Origin: Schistosoma haematobium
Taxonomy: Eukaryota; Platyhelminthes; Trematoda; Strigeidida; Schistosomatidae
Reading direction: 5' to 3'
DNA length: 64,000 nucleotides
Assembly (NCBI RefSeq): GCF_000699445.3
Contig: NC_067197.1
Location: forward strand, 10,794,152 to 10,858,151
Below are positions 13,001 through 27,744 of the stretch, in pieces; position 1 is the stretch's first letter, and every line of letters begins with the position of its first letter. Under the pieces are notes generated by a model that ran no database searches, had not been told where the DNA came from, and saw nothing but the letters and a program-made list of their open reading frames with translations. Both the position numbers and the translations under genes were made by a program.

Positions 13001-16000
13001 GTGAAGCTGGGTGACACGAGATCGAATCCGCCAGGGAGCACCAGTTCCCTCAAGATTACAGGTACACCTTGCTGACGAGTGCCAAGTAGCACGAAACCCG
13101 GGTCCAGGGTTTCCTGTTGACTACCTCCAACCACCATCTAATCTCAATACATAGTGCCCTCAGTGTCGAGTCACCTAGACTGGTGGCCACATTGCAACAT
13201 GATCGATAGCATTCGATCTGCACTAATAGGGACTAGACAAGCATGAGATTGATCACCACCCAGTGATCAATCAATTGTGATTACATCTCAGTCCTACAGG
13301 AGGTTAGTCACGGCTCGGATAGCTCAGTGGTAACGTCTCTGACTGTGAAGCTGGGTGACACGAGATCGAATCCGCCAGGGAGCACCAGTTCCCTCAAGAT
13401 TACAGGTACACCTTGCTGACGAGTGCCAAGTAGCACGAAACCCGGGTCCAGGGTTTCCTGTTGACTACCTCCAACCACCATCTAATCTCAATACATAGTG
13501 CCCTCAGTGTCGAGTCACCTAGACTGGTGGCCACATTGCAACATGATCGATAGCATTCGATCTGCACTAATAGGGACTAGACAAGCATGAGATTGATCAC
13601 CACCCAGTGATCAATCAATTGTGATTACATCTCAGTCCTACAGGAGGTTAGTCACGGCTCGGATAGCTCAGTGGTAACGTCTCTGACTGTGAAGCTGGGT
13701 GACACGAGATCGAATCCGCCAGGGAGCACCAGTTCCCTCAAGATTACAGGTACACCTTGCTGACGAGTGCCAAGTAGCACGAAACCCGGGTCCAGGGTTT
13801 CCTGTTGACTACCTCCAACCACCATCTAATCTCAATACATAGTGCCCTCAGTGTCGAGTCACCTAGACTGGTGGCCACATTGCAACATGATCGATAGCAT
13901 TCGATCTGCACTAATAGGGACTAGACAAGCATGAGATTGATCACCACCCAGTGATCAATCAATTGTGATTACATCTCAGTCCTACAGGAGGTTAGTCACG
14001 GCTCGGATAGCTCAGTGGTAACGTCTCTGACTGTGAAGCTGGGTGACACGAGATCGAATCCGCCAGGGAGCACCAGTTCCCTCAAGATTACAGGTACACC
14101 TTGCTGACGAGTGCCAAGTAGCACGAAACCCGGGTCCAGGGTTTCCTGTTGACTACCTCCAACCACCATCTAATCTCAATACATAGTGCCCTCAGTGTCG
14201 AGTCACCTAGACTGGTGGCCACATTGCAACATGATCGATAGCATTCGATCTGCACTAATAGGGACTAGACAAGCATGAGATTGATCACCACCCAGTGATC
14301 AATCAATTGTGATTACATCTCAGTCCTACAGGAGGTTAGTCACGGCTCGGATAGCTCAGTGGTAACGTCTCTGACTGTGAAGCTGGGTGACACGAGATCG
14401 AATCCGCCAGGGAGCACCAGTTCCCTCAAGATTACAGGTACACCTTGCTGACGAGTGCCAAGTAGCACGAAACCCGGGTCCAGGGTTTCCTGTTGACTAC
14501 CTCCAACCACCATCTAATCTCAATACATAGTGCCCGCAGTGTCGAGTCACCTAGACTGGTGGCCACATTGCAACATGATCGATAGCATTCGATCTGCACT
14601 AATAGGGACTAGACAAGCATGAGATTGATCACCACCCAGTGATCAATCAATTGTGATTACATCTCAGTCCTACAGGAGGTTAGTCACGGCTCGGATAGCT
14701 CAGTGGTAACGTCTCTGACTGTGAAGCTGGGTGACACGAGATCGAATCCGCCAGGGAGCACCAGTTCCCTCAAGATTACAGGTACACCTTGCTGACGAGT
14801 GCCAAGTAGCACGAAACCCGGGTCCAGGGTTTCCTGTTGACTACCTCCAACCACCATCTAATCTCAATACATAGTGCCCGCAGTGTCGAGTCACCTAGAC
14901 TGGTGGCCACATTGCAACATGATCGATAGCATTCGATCTGCACTAATAGGACTAGACAAGCATGAGATTGATCACCACCCAGTGATCAATCAATTGTGAT
15001 TACATCTCAGTCCTACAGGAGGTTAGTCACGGCTCGGATAGCTCAGTGGTAACGTCTCTGACTGTGAAGCTGGGTGACACGAGATCGAATCCGCCAGGGA
15101 GCACCAGTTCCCTCAAGATTACAGGTACACCTTGCTGACGAGTGCCAAGTAGCACGAAACCCGGGTCCAGGGTTTCCTGTTGACTACCTCCAACCACCAT
15201 CTAATCTCAATACATAGTGCCCGCAGTGTCGAGTCACCTAGACTGGTGGCCACATTGCAACATGATCGATAGCATTCGATCTGCACTAATAGGACTAGAC
15301 AAGCATGAGATTGATCACCACCCAGTGATCAATCAATTGTGATTACATCTCAGTCCTACAGGAGGTTAGTCACGGCTCGGATAGCTCAGTGGTAACGTCT
15401 CTGACTGTGAAGCTGGGTGACACGAGATCGAATCCGCCAGGGAGCACCAGTTCCCTCAAGATTACAGGTACACCTTGCTGACGAGTGCCAAGTAGCACGA
15501 AACCCGGGTCCAGGGTTTCCTGTTGACTACCTCCAACCACCATCTAATCTCAATACATAGTGCCCGCAGTGTCGAGTCACCTAGACTGGTGGCCACATTG
15601 CAACATGATCGATAGCATTCGATCTGCACTAATAGGACTAGACAAGCATGAGATTGATCACCACCCAGTGATCAATCAATTGTGATTACATCTCAGTCCT
15701 ACAGGAGGTTAGTCACGGCTCGGATAGCTCAGTGGTAACGTCTCTGACTGTGAAGCTGGGTGACACGAGATCGAATCCGCCAGGGAGCACCAGTTCCCTC
15801 AAGATTACAGGTACACCTTGCTGACGAGTGCCAAGTAGCACGAAACCCGGGTCCAGGGTTTCCTGTTGACTACCTCCAACCACCATCTAATCTCAATACA
15901 TAGTGCCCGCAGTGTCGAGTCACCTAGACTGGTGGCCACATTGCAACATGATCGATAGCATTCGATCTGCACTAATAAGGACTAGACAAGCATGAGATTG

Positions 16001-19000
16001 ATCACCACCCAGTGATCAATCAATTGTGATTACATCTCAGTCCTACAGGAGGTTAGTCACGGCTCGGATAGCTCAGTGGTAACGTCTCTGACTGTGAAGC
16101 TGGGTGACACGAGATCGAATCCGCCAGGGAGCACCAGTTCCCTCAAGATTACAGGTACACCTTGCTGACGAGTGCCAAGTAGCACGAAACCCGGGTCCAG
16201 GGTTTCCTGTTGACTACCTCCAACCACCATCTAATCTCAATACATAGTGCCCGCAGTGTCGAGTCACCTAGACTGGTGGCCACATTGCAACATGATCGAT
16301 AGCATTCGATCTGCACTAATAAGGACTAGACAAGCATGAGATTGATCACCACCCAGTGATCAATCAATTGTGATTACATCTCAGTCCTACAGGAGGTTAG
16401 TCACGGCTCGGATAGCTCAGTGGTAACGTCTCTGACTGTGAAGCTGGGTGACACGAGATCGAATCCGCCAGGGAGCACCAGTTCCCTCAAGATTACAGGT
16501 ACACCTTGCTGACGAGTGCCAAGTAGCACGAAACCCGGGTCCAGGGTTTCCTGTTGACTACCTCCAACCACCATCTAATCTCAATACATAGTGCCCGCAG
16601 TGTCGAGTCACCTAGACTGGTGGCCACATTGCAACATGATCGATAGCATTCGATCTGCACTAATAAGGACTAGACAAGCATGAGATTGATCACCACCCAG
16701 TGATCAATCAATTGTGATTACATCTCAGTCCTACAGGAGGTTAGTCACGGCTCGGATAGCTCAGTGGTAACGTCTCTGACTGTGAAGCTGGGTGACACGA
16801 GATCGAATCCGCCAGGGAGCACCAGTTCCCTCAAGATTACAGGTACACCTTGCTGACGAGTGCCAAGTAGCACGAAACCCGGGTCCAGGGTTTCCTGTTG
16901 ACTACCTCCAACCACCATCTAATCTCAATACATAGTGCCCGCAGTGTCGAGTCACCTAGACTGGTGGCCACATTGCAACATGATCGATAGCATTCGATCT
17001 GCACTAATAAGGACTAGACAAGCATGAGATTGATCACCACCCAGTGATCAATCAATTGTGATTACATCTCAGTCCTACAGGAGGTTAGTCACGGCTCGGA
17101 TAGCTCAGTGGTAACGTCTCTGACTGTGAAGCTGGGTGACACGAGATCGAATCCGCCAGGGAGCACCAGTTCCCTCAAGATTACAGGTACACCTTGCTGA
17201 CGAGTGCCAAGTAGCACGAAACCCGGGTCCAGGGTTTCCTGTTGACTACCTCCAACCACCATCTAATCTCAATACATAGTGCCCGCAGTGTCGAGTCACC
17301 TAGACTGGTGGCCACATTGCAACATGATCGATAGCATTCGATCTGCACTAATAAGGACTAGACAAGCATGAGATTGATCACCACCCAGTGATCAATCAAT
17401 TGTGATTACATCTCAGTCCTACAGGAGGTTAGTCACGGCTCGGATAGCTCAGTGGTAACGTCTCTGACTGTGAAGCTGGGTGACACGAGATCGAATCCGC
17501 CAGGGAGCACCAGTTCCCTCAAGATTACAGGTACACCTTGCTGACGAGTGCCAAGTAGCACGAAACCCGGGTCCAGGGTTTCCTGTTGACTACCTCCAAC
17601 CACCATCTAATCTCAATACATAGTGCCCGCAGTGTCGAGTCACCTAGACTGGTGGCCACATTGCAACATGATCGATAGCATTCGATCTGCACTAATAAGG
17701 ACTAGACAAGCATGAGATTGATCACCACCCAGTGATCAATCAATTGTGATTACATCTCAGTCCTACAGGAGGTTAGTCACGGCTCGGATAGCTCAGTGGT
17801 AACGTCTCTGACTGTGAAGCTGGGTGACACGAGATCGAATCCGCCAGGGAGCACCAGTTCCCTCAAGATTACAGGTACACCTTGCTGACGAGTGCCAAGT
17901 AGCACGAAACCCGGGTCCAGGGTTTCCTGTTGACTACCTCCAACCACCATCTAATCTCAATACATAGTGCCCGCAGTGTCGAGTCACCTAGACTGGTGGC
18001 CACATTGCAACATGATCGATAGCATTCGATCTGCACTAATAAGGACTAGACAAGCATGAGATTGATCACCACCCAGTGATCAATCAATTGTGATTACATC
18101 TCAGTCCTACAGGAGGTTAGTCACGGCTCGGATAGCTCAGTGGTAACGTCTCTGACTGTGAAGCTGGGTGACACGAGATCGAATCCGCCAGGGAGCACCA
18201 GTTCCCTCAAGATTACAGGTACACCTTGCTGACGAGTGCCAAGTAGCACGAAACCCGGGTCCAGGGTTTCCTGTTGACTACCTCCAACCACCATCTAATC
18301 TCAATACATAGTGCCCGCAGTGTCGAGTCACCTAGACTGGTGGCCACATTGCAACATGATCGATAGCATTCGATCTGCACTAATAAGGACTAGACAAGCA
18401 TGAGATTGATCACCACCCAGTGATCAATCAATTGTGATTACATCTCAGTCCTACAGGAGGTTAGTCACGGCTCGGATAGCTCAGTGGTAACGTCTCTGAC
18501 TGTGAAGCTGGGTGACACGAGATCGAATCCGCCAGGGAGCACCAGTTCCCTCAAGATTACAGGTACACCTTGCTGACGAGTGCCAAGTAGCACGAAACCC
18601 GGGTCCAGGGTTTCCTGTTGACTACCTCCAACCACCATCTAATCTCAATACATAGTGCCCGCAGTGTCGAGTCACCTAGACTGGTGGCCACATTGCAACA
18701 TGATCGATAGCATTCGATCTGCACTAATAAGGACTAGACAAGCATGAGATTGATCACCACCCAGTGATCAATCAATTGTGATTACATCTCAGTCCTACAG
18801 GAGGTTAGTCACGGCTCGGATAGCTCAGTGGTAACGTCTCTGACTGTGAAGCTGGGTGACACGAGATCGAATCCGCCAGGGAGCACCAGTTCCCTCAAGA
18901 TTACAGGTACACCTTGCTGACGAGTGCCAAGTAGCACGAAACCCGGGTCCAGGGTTTCCTGTTGACTACCTCCAACCACCATCTAATCTCAATACATAGT

Positions 19001-22000
19001 GCCCGCAGTGTCGAGTCACCTAGACTGGTGGCCACATTGCAACATGATCGATAGCATTCGATCTGCACTAATAAGGACTAGACAAGCAGGAGATTGATCA
19101 CCACCCAGTGATCAATCAATTGTGATTACATCTCAGTCCTACAGGAGGTTAGTCACGGCTCGGATAGCTCAGTGGTAACGTCTCTGACTGTGAAGCTGGG
19201 TGACACGAGATCGAATCCGCCAGGGAGCACCAGTTCCCCAAGATTACAGGTACACCTTGCTGACGAGTGCCAAGTAGCACGAAACCCGGGTCCAGGGTTT
19301 CCTGTTGACTACCTCCAACCACCATCTAATCTCAATACATAGTGCCCGCAGTGTCGAGTCACCTAGACTGGTGGCCACATTGCAACATGATCGATAGCAT
19401 TCGATCTGCACTAATAAGGACTAGACAAGCATGAGATTGATCACCACCCAGTGATCAATCAATTGTGATTACATCTCAGTCCTACAGGAGGTTAGTCACG
19501 GCTCGGATAGCTCAGTGGTAACGTCTCTGACTGTGAAGCTGGGTGACACGAGATCGAATCCGCCAGGGAGCACCAGTTCCCTCAAGATTACAGGTACACC
19601 TTGCTGACGAGTGCCAAGTAGCACGAAACCCGGGTCCAGGGTTTCCTGTTGACTACCTCCAACCACCATCTAATCTCAATACATAGTGCCCGCAGTGTCG
19701 AGTCACCTAGACTGGTGGCCACATTGCAACATGATCGATAGCATTCGATCTGCACTAATAAGGACTAGACAAGCATGAGATTGATCACCACCCAGTGATC
19801 AATCAATTGTGATTACATCTCAGTCCTACAGGAGGTTAGTCACGGCTCGGATAGCTCAGTGGTAACGTCTCTGACTGTGAAGCTGGGTGACACGAGATCG
19901 AATCCGCCAGGGAGCACCAGTTCCCTCAAGATTACAGGTACACCTTGCTGACGAGTGCCAAGTAGCACGAAACCCGGGTCCAGGGTTTCCTGTTGACTAC
20001 CTCCAACCACCATCTAATCTCAATACATAGTGCCCGCAGTGTCGAGTCACCTAGACTGGTGGCCACATTGCAACATGATCGATAGCATTCGATCTGCACT
20101 AATAAGGACTAGACAAGCATGAGATTGATCACCACCCAGTGATCAATCAATTGTGATTACATCTCAGTCCTACAGGAGGTTAGTCACGGCTCGGATAGCT
20201 CAGTGGTAACGTCTCTGACTGTGAAGCTGGGTGACACGAGATCGAATCCGCCAGGGAGCACCAGTTCCCTCAAGATTACAGGTACACCTTGCTGACGAGT
20301 GCCAAGTAGCACGAAACCCGGGTCCAGGGTTTCCTGTTGACTACCTCCAACCACCATCTAATCTCAATACATAGTGCCCGCAGTGTCGAGTCACCTAGAC
20401 TGGTGGCCACATTGCAACATGATCGATAGCATTCGATCTGCACTAATAAGGACTAGACAAGCATGAGATTGATCACCACCCAGTGATCAATCAATTGTGA
20501 TTACATCTCAGTCCTACAGGAGGTTAGTCACGGCTCGGATAGCTCAGTGGTAACGTCTCTGACTGTGAAGCTGGGTGACACGAGATCGAATCCGCCAGGG
20601 AGCACCAGTTCCCTCAAGATTACAGGTACACCTTGCTGACGAGTGCCAAGTAGCACGAAACCCGGGTCCAGGGTTTCCTGTTGACTACCTCCAACCACCA
20701 TCTAATCTCAATACATAGTGCCCGCAGTGTCGAGTCACCTAGACTGGTGGCCACATTGCAACATGATCGATAGCATTCGATCTGCACTAATAAGGACTAG
20801 ACAAGCATGAGATTGATCACCACCCAGTGATCAATCAATTGTGATTACATCTCAGTCCTACAGGAGGTTAGTCACGGCTCGGATAGCTCAGTGGTAACGT
20901 CTCTGACTGTGAAGCTGGGTGACACGAGATCGAATCCGCCAGGGAGCACCAGTTCCCTCAAGATTACAGGTACACCTTGCTGACGAGTGCCAAGTAGCAC
21001 GAAACCCGGGTCCAGGGTTTCCTGTTGACTACCTCCAACCACCATCTAATCTCAATACATAGTGCCCGCAGTGTCGAGTCACCTAGACTGGTGGCCACAT
21101 TGCAACATGATCGATAGCATTCGATCTGCACTAATAAGGACTAGACAAGCATGAGATTGATCACCACCCAGTGATCAATCAATTGTGATTACATCTCAGT
21201 CCTACAGGAGGTTAGTCACGGCTCGGATAGCTCAGTGGTAACGTCTCTGACTGTGAAGCTGGGTGACACGAGATCGAATCCGCCAGGGAGCACCAGTTCC
21301 CTCAAGATTACAGGTACACCTTGCTGACGAGTGCCAAGTAGCACGAAACCCGGGTCCAGGGTTTCCTGTTGACTACCTCCAACCACCATCTAATCTCAAT
21401 ACATAGTGCCCGCAGTGTCGAGTCACCTAGACTGGTGGCCACATTGCAACATGATCGATAGCATTCGATCTGCACTAATAAGGACTAGACAAGCATGAGA
21501 TTGATCACCACCCAGTGATCAATCAATTGTGATTACATCTCAGTCCTACAGGAGGTTAGTCACGGCTCGGATAGCTCAGTGGTAACGTCTCTGACTGTGA
21601 AGCTGGGTGACACGAGATCGAATCCGCCAGGGAGCACCAGTTTCCTCAAGATTACAGGTACACCTTGCTGACGAGTGCCAAGTAGCACGAAACCCGGGTC
21701 CAGGGTTTCCTGTTGACTACCTCCAACCACCATCTAATCTCAATACATAGTGCCCGCAGTGTCGAGTCACCTAGACTGGTGGCCACATTGCAACATGATC
21801 GATAGCATTCGATCTGCACTAATAAGGACTAGACAAGCATGAGATTGATCACCACCCAGTGATCAATCAATTGTGATTACATCTCAGTCCTACAGGAGGT
21901 TAGTCACGGCTCGGATAGCTCAGTGGTAACGTCTCTGACTGTGAAGCTGGGTGACACGAGATCGAATCCGCCAGGGAGCACCAGTTCCCTCAAGATTACA

Positions 22001-25000
22001 GGTACACCTTGCTGACGAGTGCCAAGTAGCACGAAACCCGGGTCCAGGGTTTCCTGTTGACTACCTCCAACCACCATCTAATCTCAATACATAGTGCCCG
22101 CAGTGTCGAGTCACCTAGACTGGTGGCCACATTGCAACATGATCGATAGCATTCGATCTGCACTAATAAGGACTAGACAAGCATGAGATTGATCACCACC
22201 CAGTGATCAATCAATTGTGATTACATCTCAGTCCTACAGGAGGTTAGTCACGGCTCGGATAGCTCAGTGGTAACGTCTCTGACTGTGAAGCTGGGTGACA
22301 CGAGATCGAATCCGCCAGGGAGCACCAGTTCCCTCAAGATTACAGGTACACCTTGCTGACGAGTGCCAAGCAGCACGAAACCCGGGTCCAGGGTTTCCTG
22401 TTGACTACCTCCAACCACCATCTAATCTCAATACATAGTGCCCGCAGTGTCGAGTCACCTAGACTGGTGGCCACATTGCAACATGATCGATAGCATTCGA
22501 TCTGCACTAATAAGGACTAGACAAGCATGAGATTGATCACCACCCAGTGATCAATCAATTGTGATTACATCTCAGTCCTACAGGAGGTTAGTCACGGCTC
22601 GGATAGCTCAGTGGTAACGTCTCTGACTGTGAAGCTGGGTGACACGAGATCGAATCCGCCAGGGAGCACCAGTTCCCCAAGATTACAGGTACACCTTGCT
22701 GACGAGTGCCAAGTAGCACGAAACCCGGGTCCAGGGTTTCCTGTTGACTACCTCCAACCACCATCTAATCTCAATACATAGTGCCCGCAGTGTCGAGTCA
22801 CCTAGACTGGTGGCCACATTGCAACATGATCGATAGCATTCGATCTGCACTAATAAGGACTAGACAAGCATGAGATTGATCACCACCCAGTGATCAATCA
22901 ATTGTGATTACATCTCAGTCCTACAGGAGGTTAGTCACGGCTCGGATAGCTCAGTGGTAACGTCTCTGACTGTGAAGCTGGGTGACACGAGATCGAATCC
23001 GCCAGGGAGCACCAGTTCCCTCAAGATTACAGGTACACCTTGCTGACGAGTGCCAAGTAGCACGAAACCCGGGTCCAGGGTTTCCTGTTGACTACCTCCA
23101 ACCACCATCTAATCTCAATACATAGTGCCCGCAGTGTCGAGTCACCTAGACTGGTGGCCACATTGCAACATGATCGATAGCATTCGATCTGCACTAATAA
23201 GGACTAGACAAGCATGAGATTGATCACCACCCAGTGATCAATCAATTGTGATTACATCTCAGTCCTACAGGAGGTTAGTCACGGCTCGGATAGCTCAGTG
23301 GTAACGTCTCTGACTGTGAAGCTGGGTGACACGAGATCGAATCCGCCAGGGAGCACCAGTTCCCTCAAGATTACAGGTACACCTTGCTGACGAGTGCCAA
23401 GTAGCACGAAACCCGGGTCCAGGGTTTCCTGTTGACTACCTCCAACCACCATCTAATCTCAATACATAGTGCCCGCAGTGTCGAGTCACCTAGACTGGTG
23501 GCCACATTGCAACATGATCGATAGCATTCGATCTGCACTAATAGGACTAGACAAGCATGAGATTGATCACCACCCAGTGATCAATCAATTGTGATTACAT
23601 CTCAGTCCTACAGGAGGTTAGTCACGGCTCGGATAGCTCAGTGGTAACGTCTCTGACTGTGAAGCTGGGTGACACGAGATCGAATCCGCCAGGGAGCACC
23701 AGTTCCCTCAAGATTACAGGTACACCTTGCTGACGAGTGCCAAGTAGCACGAAACCCGGGTCCAGGGTTTCCTGTTGACTACCTCCAACCACCATCTAAT
23801 CTCAATACATAGTGCCCGCAGTGTCGAGTCACCTAGACTGGTGGCCACATTGCAACATGATCGATAGCATTCGATCTGCACTAATAAGGACTAGACAAGC
23901 ATGAGATTGATCACCACCCAGTGATCAATCAATTGTGATTACATCTCAGTCCTACAGGAGGTTAGTCACGGCTCGGATAGCTCAGTGGTAACGTCTCTGA
24001 CTGTGAAGCTGGGTGACACGAGATCGAATCCGCCAGGGAGCACCAGTTCCCTCAAGATTACAGGTACACCTTGCTGACGAGTGCCAAGTAGCACGAAACC
24101 CGGGTCCAGGGTTTCCTGTTGACTACCTCCAACCACCATCTAATCTCAATACATAGTGCCCGCAGTGTCGAGTCACCTAGACTGGTGGCCACATTGCAAC
24201 ATGATCGATAGCATTCGATCTGCACTAATAAGGACTAGACAAGCATGAGATTGATCACCACCCAGTGATCAATCAATTGTGATTACATCTCAGTCCTACA
24301 GGAGGTTAGTCACGGCTCGGATAGCTCAGTGGTAACGTCTCTGACTGTGAAGCTGGGTGACACGAGATCGAATCCGCCAGGGAGCACCAGTTCCCTCAAG
24401 ATTACAGGTACACCTTGCTGACGAGTGCCAAGTAGCACGAAACCCGGGTCCAGGGTTTCCTGTTGACTACCTCCAACCACCATCTAATCTCAATACATAG
24501 TGCCCGCAGTGTCGAGTCACCTAGACTGGTGGCCACATTGCAACATGATCGATAGCATTCGATCTGCACTAATAAGGACTAGACAAGCATGAGATTGATC
24601 ACCACCCAGTGATCAATCAATTGTGATTACATCTCAGTCCTACAGGAGGTTAGTCACGGCTCGGATAGCTCAGTGGTAACGTCTCTGACTGTGAAGCTGG
24701 GTGACACGAGATCGAATCCGCCAGGGAGCACCAGTTCCCTCAAGATTACAGGTACACCTTGCTGACGAGTGCCAAGTAGCACGAAACCCGGGTCCAGGGT
24801 TTCCTGTTGACTACCTCCAACCACCATCTAATCTCAATACATAGTGCCCGCAGTGTCGAGTCACCTAGACTGGTGGCCACATTGCAACATGATCGATAGC
24901 ATTCGATCTGCACTAATAAGGACTAGACAAGCATGAGATTGATCACCACCCAGTGATCAATCAATTGTGATTACATCTCAGTCCTACAGGAGGTTAGTCA

Positions 25001-27585
25001 CGGCTCGGATAGCTCAGTGGTAACGTCTCTGACTGTGAAGCTGGGTGACACGAGATCGAATCCGCCAGGGAGCACCAGTTCCCTCAAGATTACAGGTACA
25101 CCTTGCTGACGAGTGCCAAGTAGCACGAAACCCGGGTCCAGGGTTTCCTGTTGACTACCTCCAACCACCATCTAATCTCAATACATAGTGCCCGCAGTGT
25201 CGAGTCACCTAGACTGGTGGCCACATTGCAACATGATCGATAGCATTCGATCTGCACTAATAAGGACTAGACAAGCATGAGATTGATCACCACCCAGTGA
25301 TCAATCAATTGTGATTACATCTCAGTCCTACAGGAGGTTAGTCACGGCTCGGATAGCTCAGTGGTAACGTCTCTGACTGTGAAGCTGGGTGACACGAGAT
25401 CGAATCCGCCAGGGAGCACCAGTTCCCTCAAGATTACAGGTACACCTTGCTGACGAGTGCCAAGTAGCACGAAACCCGGGTCCAGGGTTTCCTGTTGACT
25501 ACCTCCAACCACCATCTAATCTCAATACATAGTGCCCGCAGTGTCGAGTCACCTAGACTGGTGGCCACATTGCAACATGATCGATAGCATTCGATCTGCA
25601 CTAATAAGGACTAGACAAGCATGAGATTGATCACCACCCAGTGATCAATCAATTGTGATTACATCTCAGTCCTACAGGAGGTTAGTCACGGCTCGGATAG
25701 CTCAGTGGTAACGTCTCTGACTGTGAAGCTGGGTGACACGAGATCGAATCCGCCAGGGAGCACCAGTTCCCTCAAGATTACAGGTACACCTTGCTGACGA
25801 GTGCCAAGTAGCACGAAACCCGGGTCCAGGGTTTCCTGTTGACTACCTCCAACCACCATCTAATCTCAATACATAGTGCCCGCAGTGTCGAGTCACCTAG
25901 ACTGGTGGCCACATTGCAACATGATCGATAGCATTCGATCTGCACTAATAAGGACTAGACAAGCATGAGATTGATCACCACCCAGTGATCAATCAATTGT
26001 GATTACATCTCAGTCCTACAGGAGGTTAGTCACGGCTCGGATAGCTCAGTGGTAACGTCTCTGACTGTGAAGCTGGGTGACACGAGATCGAATCCGCCAG
26101 GGAGCACCAGTTCCCTCAAGATTACAGGTACACCTTGCTGACGAGTGCCAAGTAGCACGAAACCCGGGTCCAGGGTTTCCTGTTGACTACCTCCAACCAC
26201 CATCTAATCTCAATACATAGTGCCCGCAGTGTCGAGTCACCTAGACTGGTGGCCACATTGCAACATGATCGATAGCATTCGATCTGCACTAATAGGGACT
26301 AGACAAGCATGAGATTGATCACCACCCAGTGATCAATCAATTGTGATTACATCTCAGTCCTACAGGAGGTTAGTCACGGCTCGGATAGCTCAGTGGTAAC
26401 GTCTCTGACTGTGAAGCTGGGTGACACGAGATCGAATCCGCCAGGGAGCACCAGTTCCCTCAAGATTACAGGTACACCTTGCTGACGAGTGCCAAGTAGC
26501 ACGAAACCCGGGTCCAGGGTTTCCTGTTGACTACCTCCAACCACCATCTAATCTCAATACATAGTGCCCGCAGTGTCGAGTCACCTAGACTGGTGGCCAC
26601 ATTGCAACATGATCGATAGCATTCGATCTGCACTAATAGGGACTAGACAAGCATGAGATTGATCACCACCCAGTGATCAATCAATTGTGATTACATCTCA
26701 GTCCTACAGGAGGTTAGTCACGGCTCGGATAGCTCAGTGGTAACGTCTCTGACTGTGAAGCTGGGTGACACGAGATCGAATCCGCCAGGGAGCACCAGTT
26801 CCCTCAAGATTACAGGTACACCTTGCTGACGAGTGCCAAGTAGCACGAAACCCGGGTCCAGGGTTTCCTGTTGACTACCTCCAACCACCATCTAATCTCA
26901 ATACATAGTGCCCGCAGTGTCGAGTCACCTAGACTGGTGGCCACATTGCAACATGATCGATAGCATTCGATCTGCACTAATAGGGACTAGACAAGCATGA
27001 GATTGATCACCACCCAGTGATCAATCAATTGTGATTACATCTCAGTCCTACAGGAGGTTAGTCACGGCTCGGATAGCTCAGTGGTAACGTCTCTGACTGT
27101 GAAGCTGGGTGACACGAGATCGAATCCGCCAGGGAGCACCAGTTCCCTCAAGATTACAGGTACACCTTGCTGACGAGTGCCAAGTAGCACGAAACCCGGG
27201 TCCAGGGTTTCCTGTTGACTACCTCCAACCACCATCTAATCTCAATACATAGTGCCCGCAGTGTCGAGTCACCTAGACTGGTGGCCACATTGCAACATGA
27301 TCGATAGCATTCGATCTGCACTAATAGGGACTAGACAAGCATGAGATTGATCACCACCCAGTGATCAATCAATTGTGATTACATCTCAGTCCTACAGGAG
27401 GTTAGTCACGGCTCGGATAGCTCAGTGGTAACGTCTCTGACTGTGAAGCTGGGTGACACGAGATCGAATCCGCCAGGGAGCACCAGTTCCCTCAAGATTA
27501 CAGGTACACCTTGCTGACGAGTGCCAAGTAGCACGAAACCCGGGTCCAGGGTTTCCTGTTGACTACCTCCAACCACCATCTAATA

Positions 27586-27744
27586 ATATCGGATGTTATA
27601 GAGAATTAAATGTCAGGGGGAAACGGAACAAATACTATACTGAGTGATCATTAAATTGAATTAAACGGAATTACTGTTGAATAAAAGTCATCATGAATAA
27701 ATAAATCTAATTCGAACTTTTCACCCCGTCATAACACCCGCACA
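27586..27744. other. Right flank of the satellite array, no gene
   Basis: The repeat stops abruptly after CCATCTAAT at 27,585. AT-rich sequence follows until RTE-like coding text resumes at 27,745. It contains TTTT at 27,718-27,721, the first potential pol III terminator downstream of any array unit on this strand. Nothing else is recognised. Confidence 0.6.
27718..27721 (+). terminator. Possible pol III terminator for array read-through transcripts
   Basis: This is the first run of four T on the + strand after the array. Its use is inferred only from position; a T4 tract is common by chance in AT-rich DNA. Confidence 0.25.

Larger units (their letters stand above)
655..27585 (+). repeat. 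Tandem satellite array, 344-bp unit, about 78.3 copies
   Basis: The same unit repeats head to tail; the tRNA-like start falls at 928, 1272, 1616, 1960 and so on to 27,410. The period is 344 bp, and six copies are one base shorter (three consecutive near 14.9-15.7 kb, then at 19.2, 22.7 and 23.5 kb). Each unit holds a hammerhead-like core, a 26-nt hairpin region and a tRNA-like module. The array begins just 3' of the tRNA-like part and ends inside the spacer at 27,585, so it holds 78 tRNA-like modules and 79 hammerhead cores. Copies 1-40 look identical and carry CCCTCAG; from copy 41 (about 14,533) the site reads CCCGCAG. A second site goes AATAGGG, AATAGG, AATAAGG and back to AATAGGG in the last four copies. 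Structure and content match the Sm-alpha-type schistosome satellite/SINE family. Confidence 0.97.

Noticed and set aside
929..27486. A cluster of 78 functional tRNA-His genes
   Set aside because: The T stem, inner acceptor stem and anticodon stem are badly mismatched and the CCA is encoded; it is a tRNA-derived promoter, not a tRNA gene.
655..27585. CRISPR-like or protein-coding repeat array
   Set aside because: The repeats are 344 bp with no unique spacers, and no frame stays open over more than a fraction of a unit. The content (pol III boxes, hammerhead core) explains it as satellite DNA.
27453..27647. 64-codon open frame at the array's right edge
   Set aside because: Most of it is the last satellite copy read through into the flank. 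It has no domain and exists only because the array ends there.
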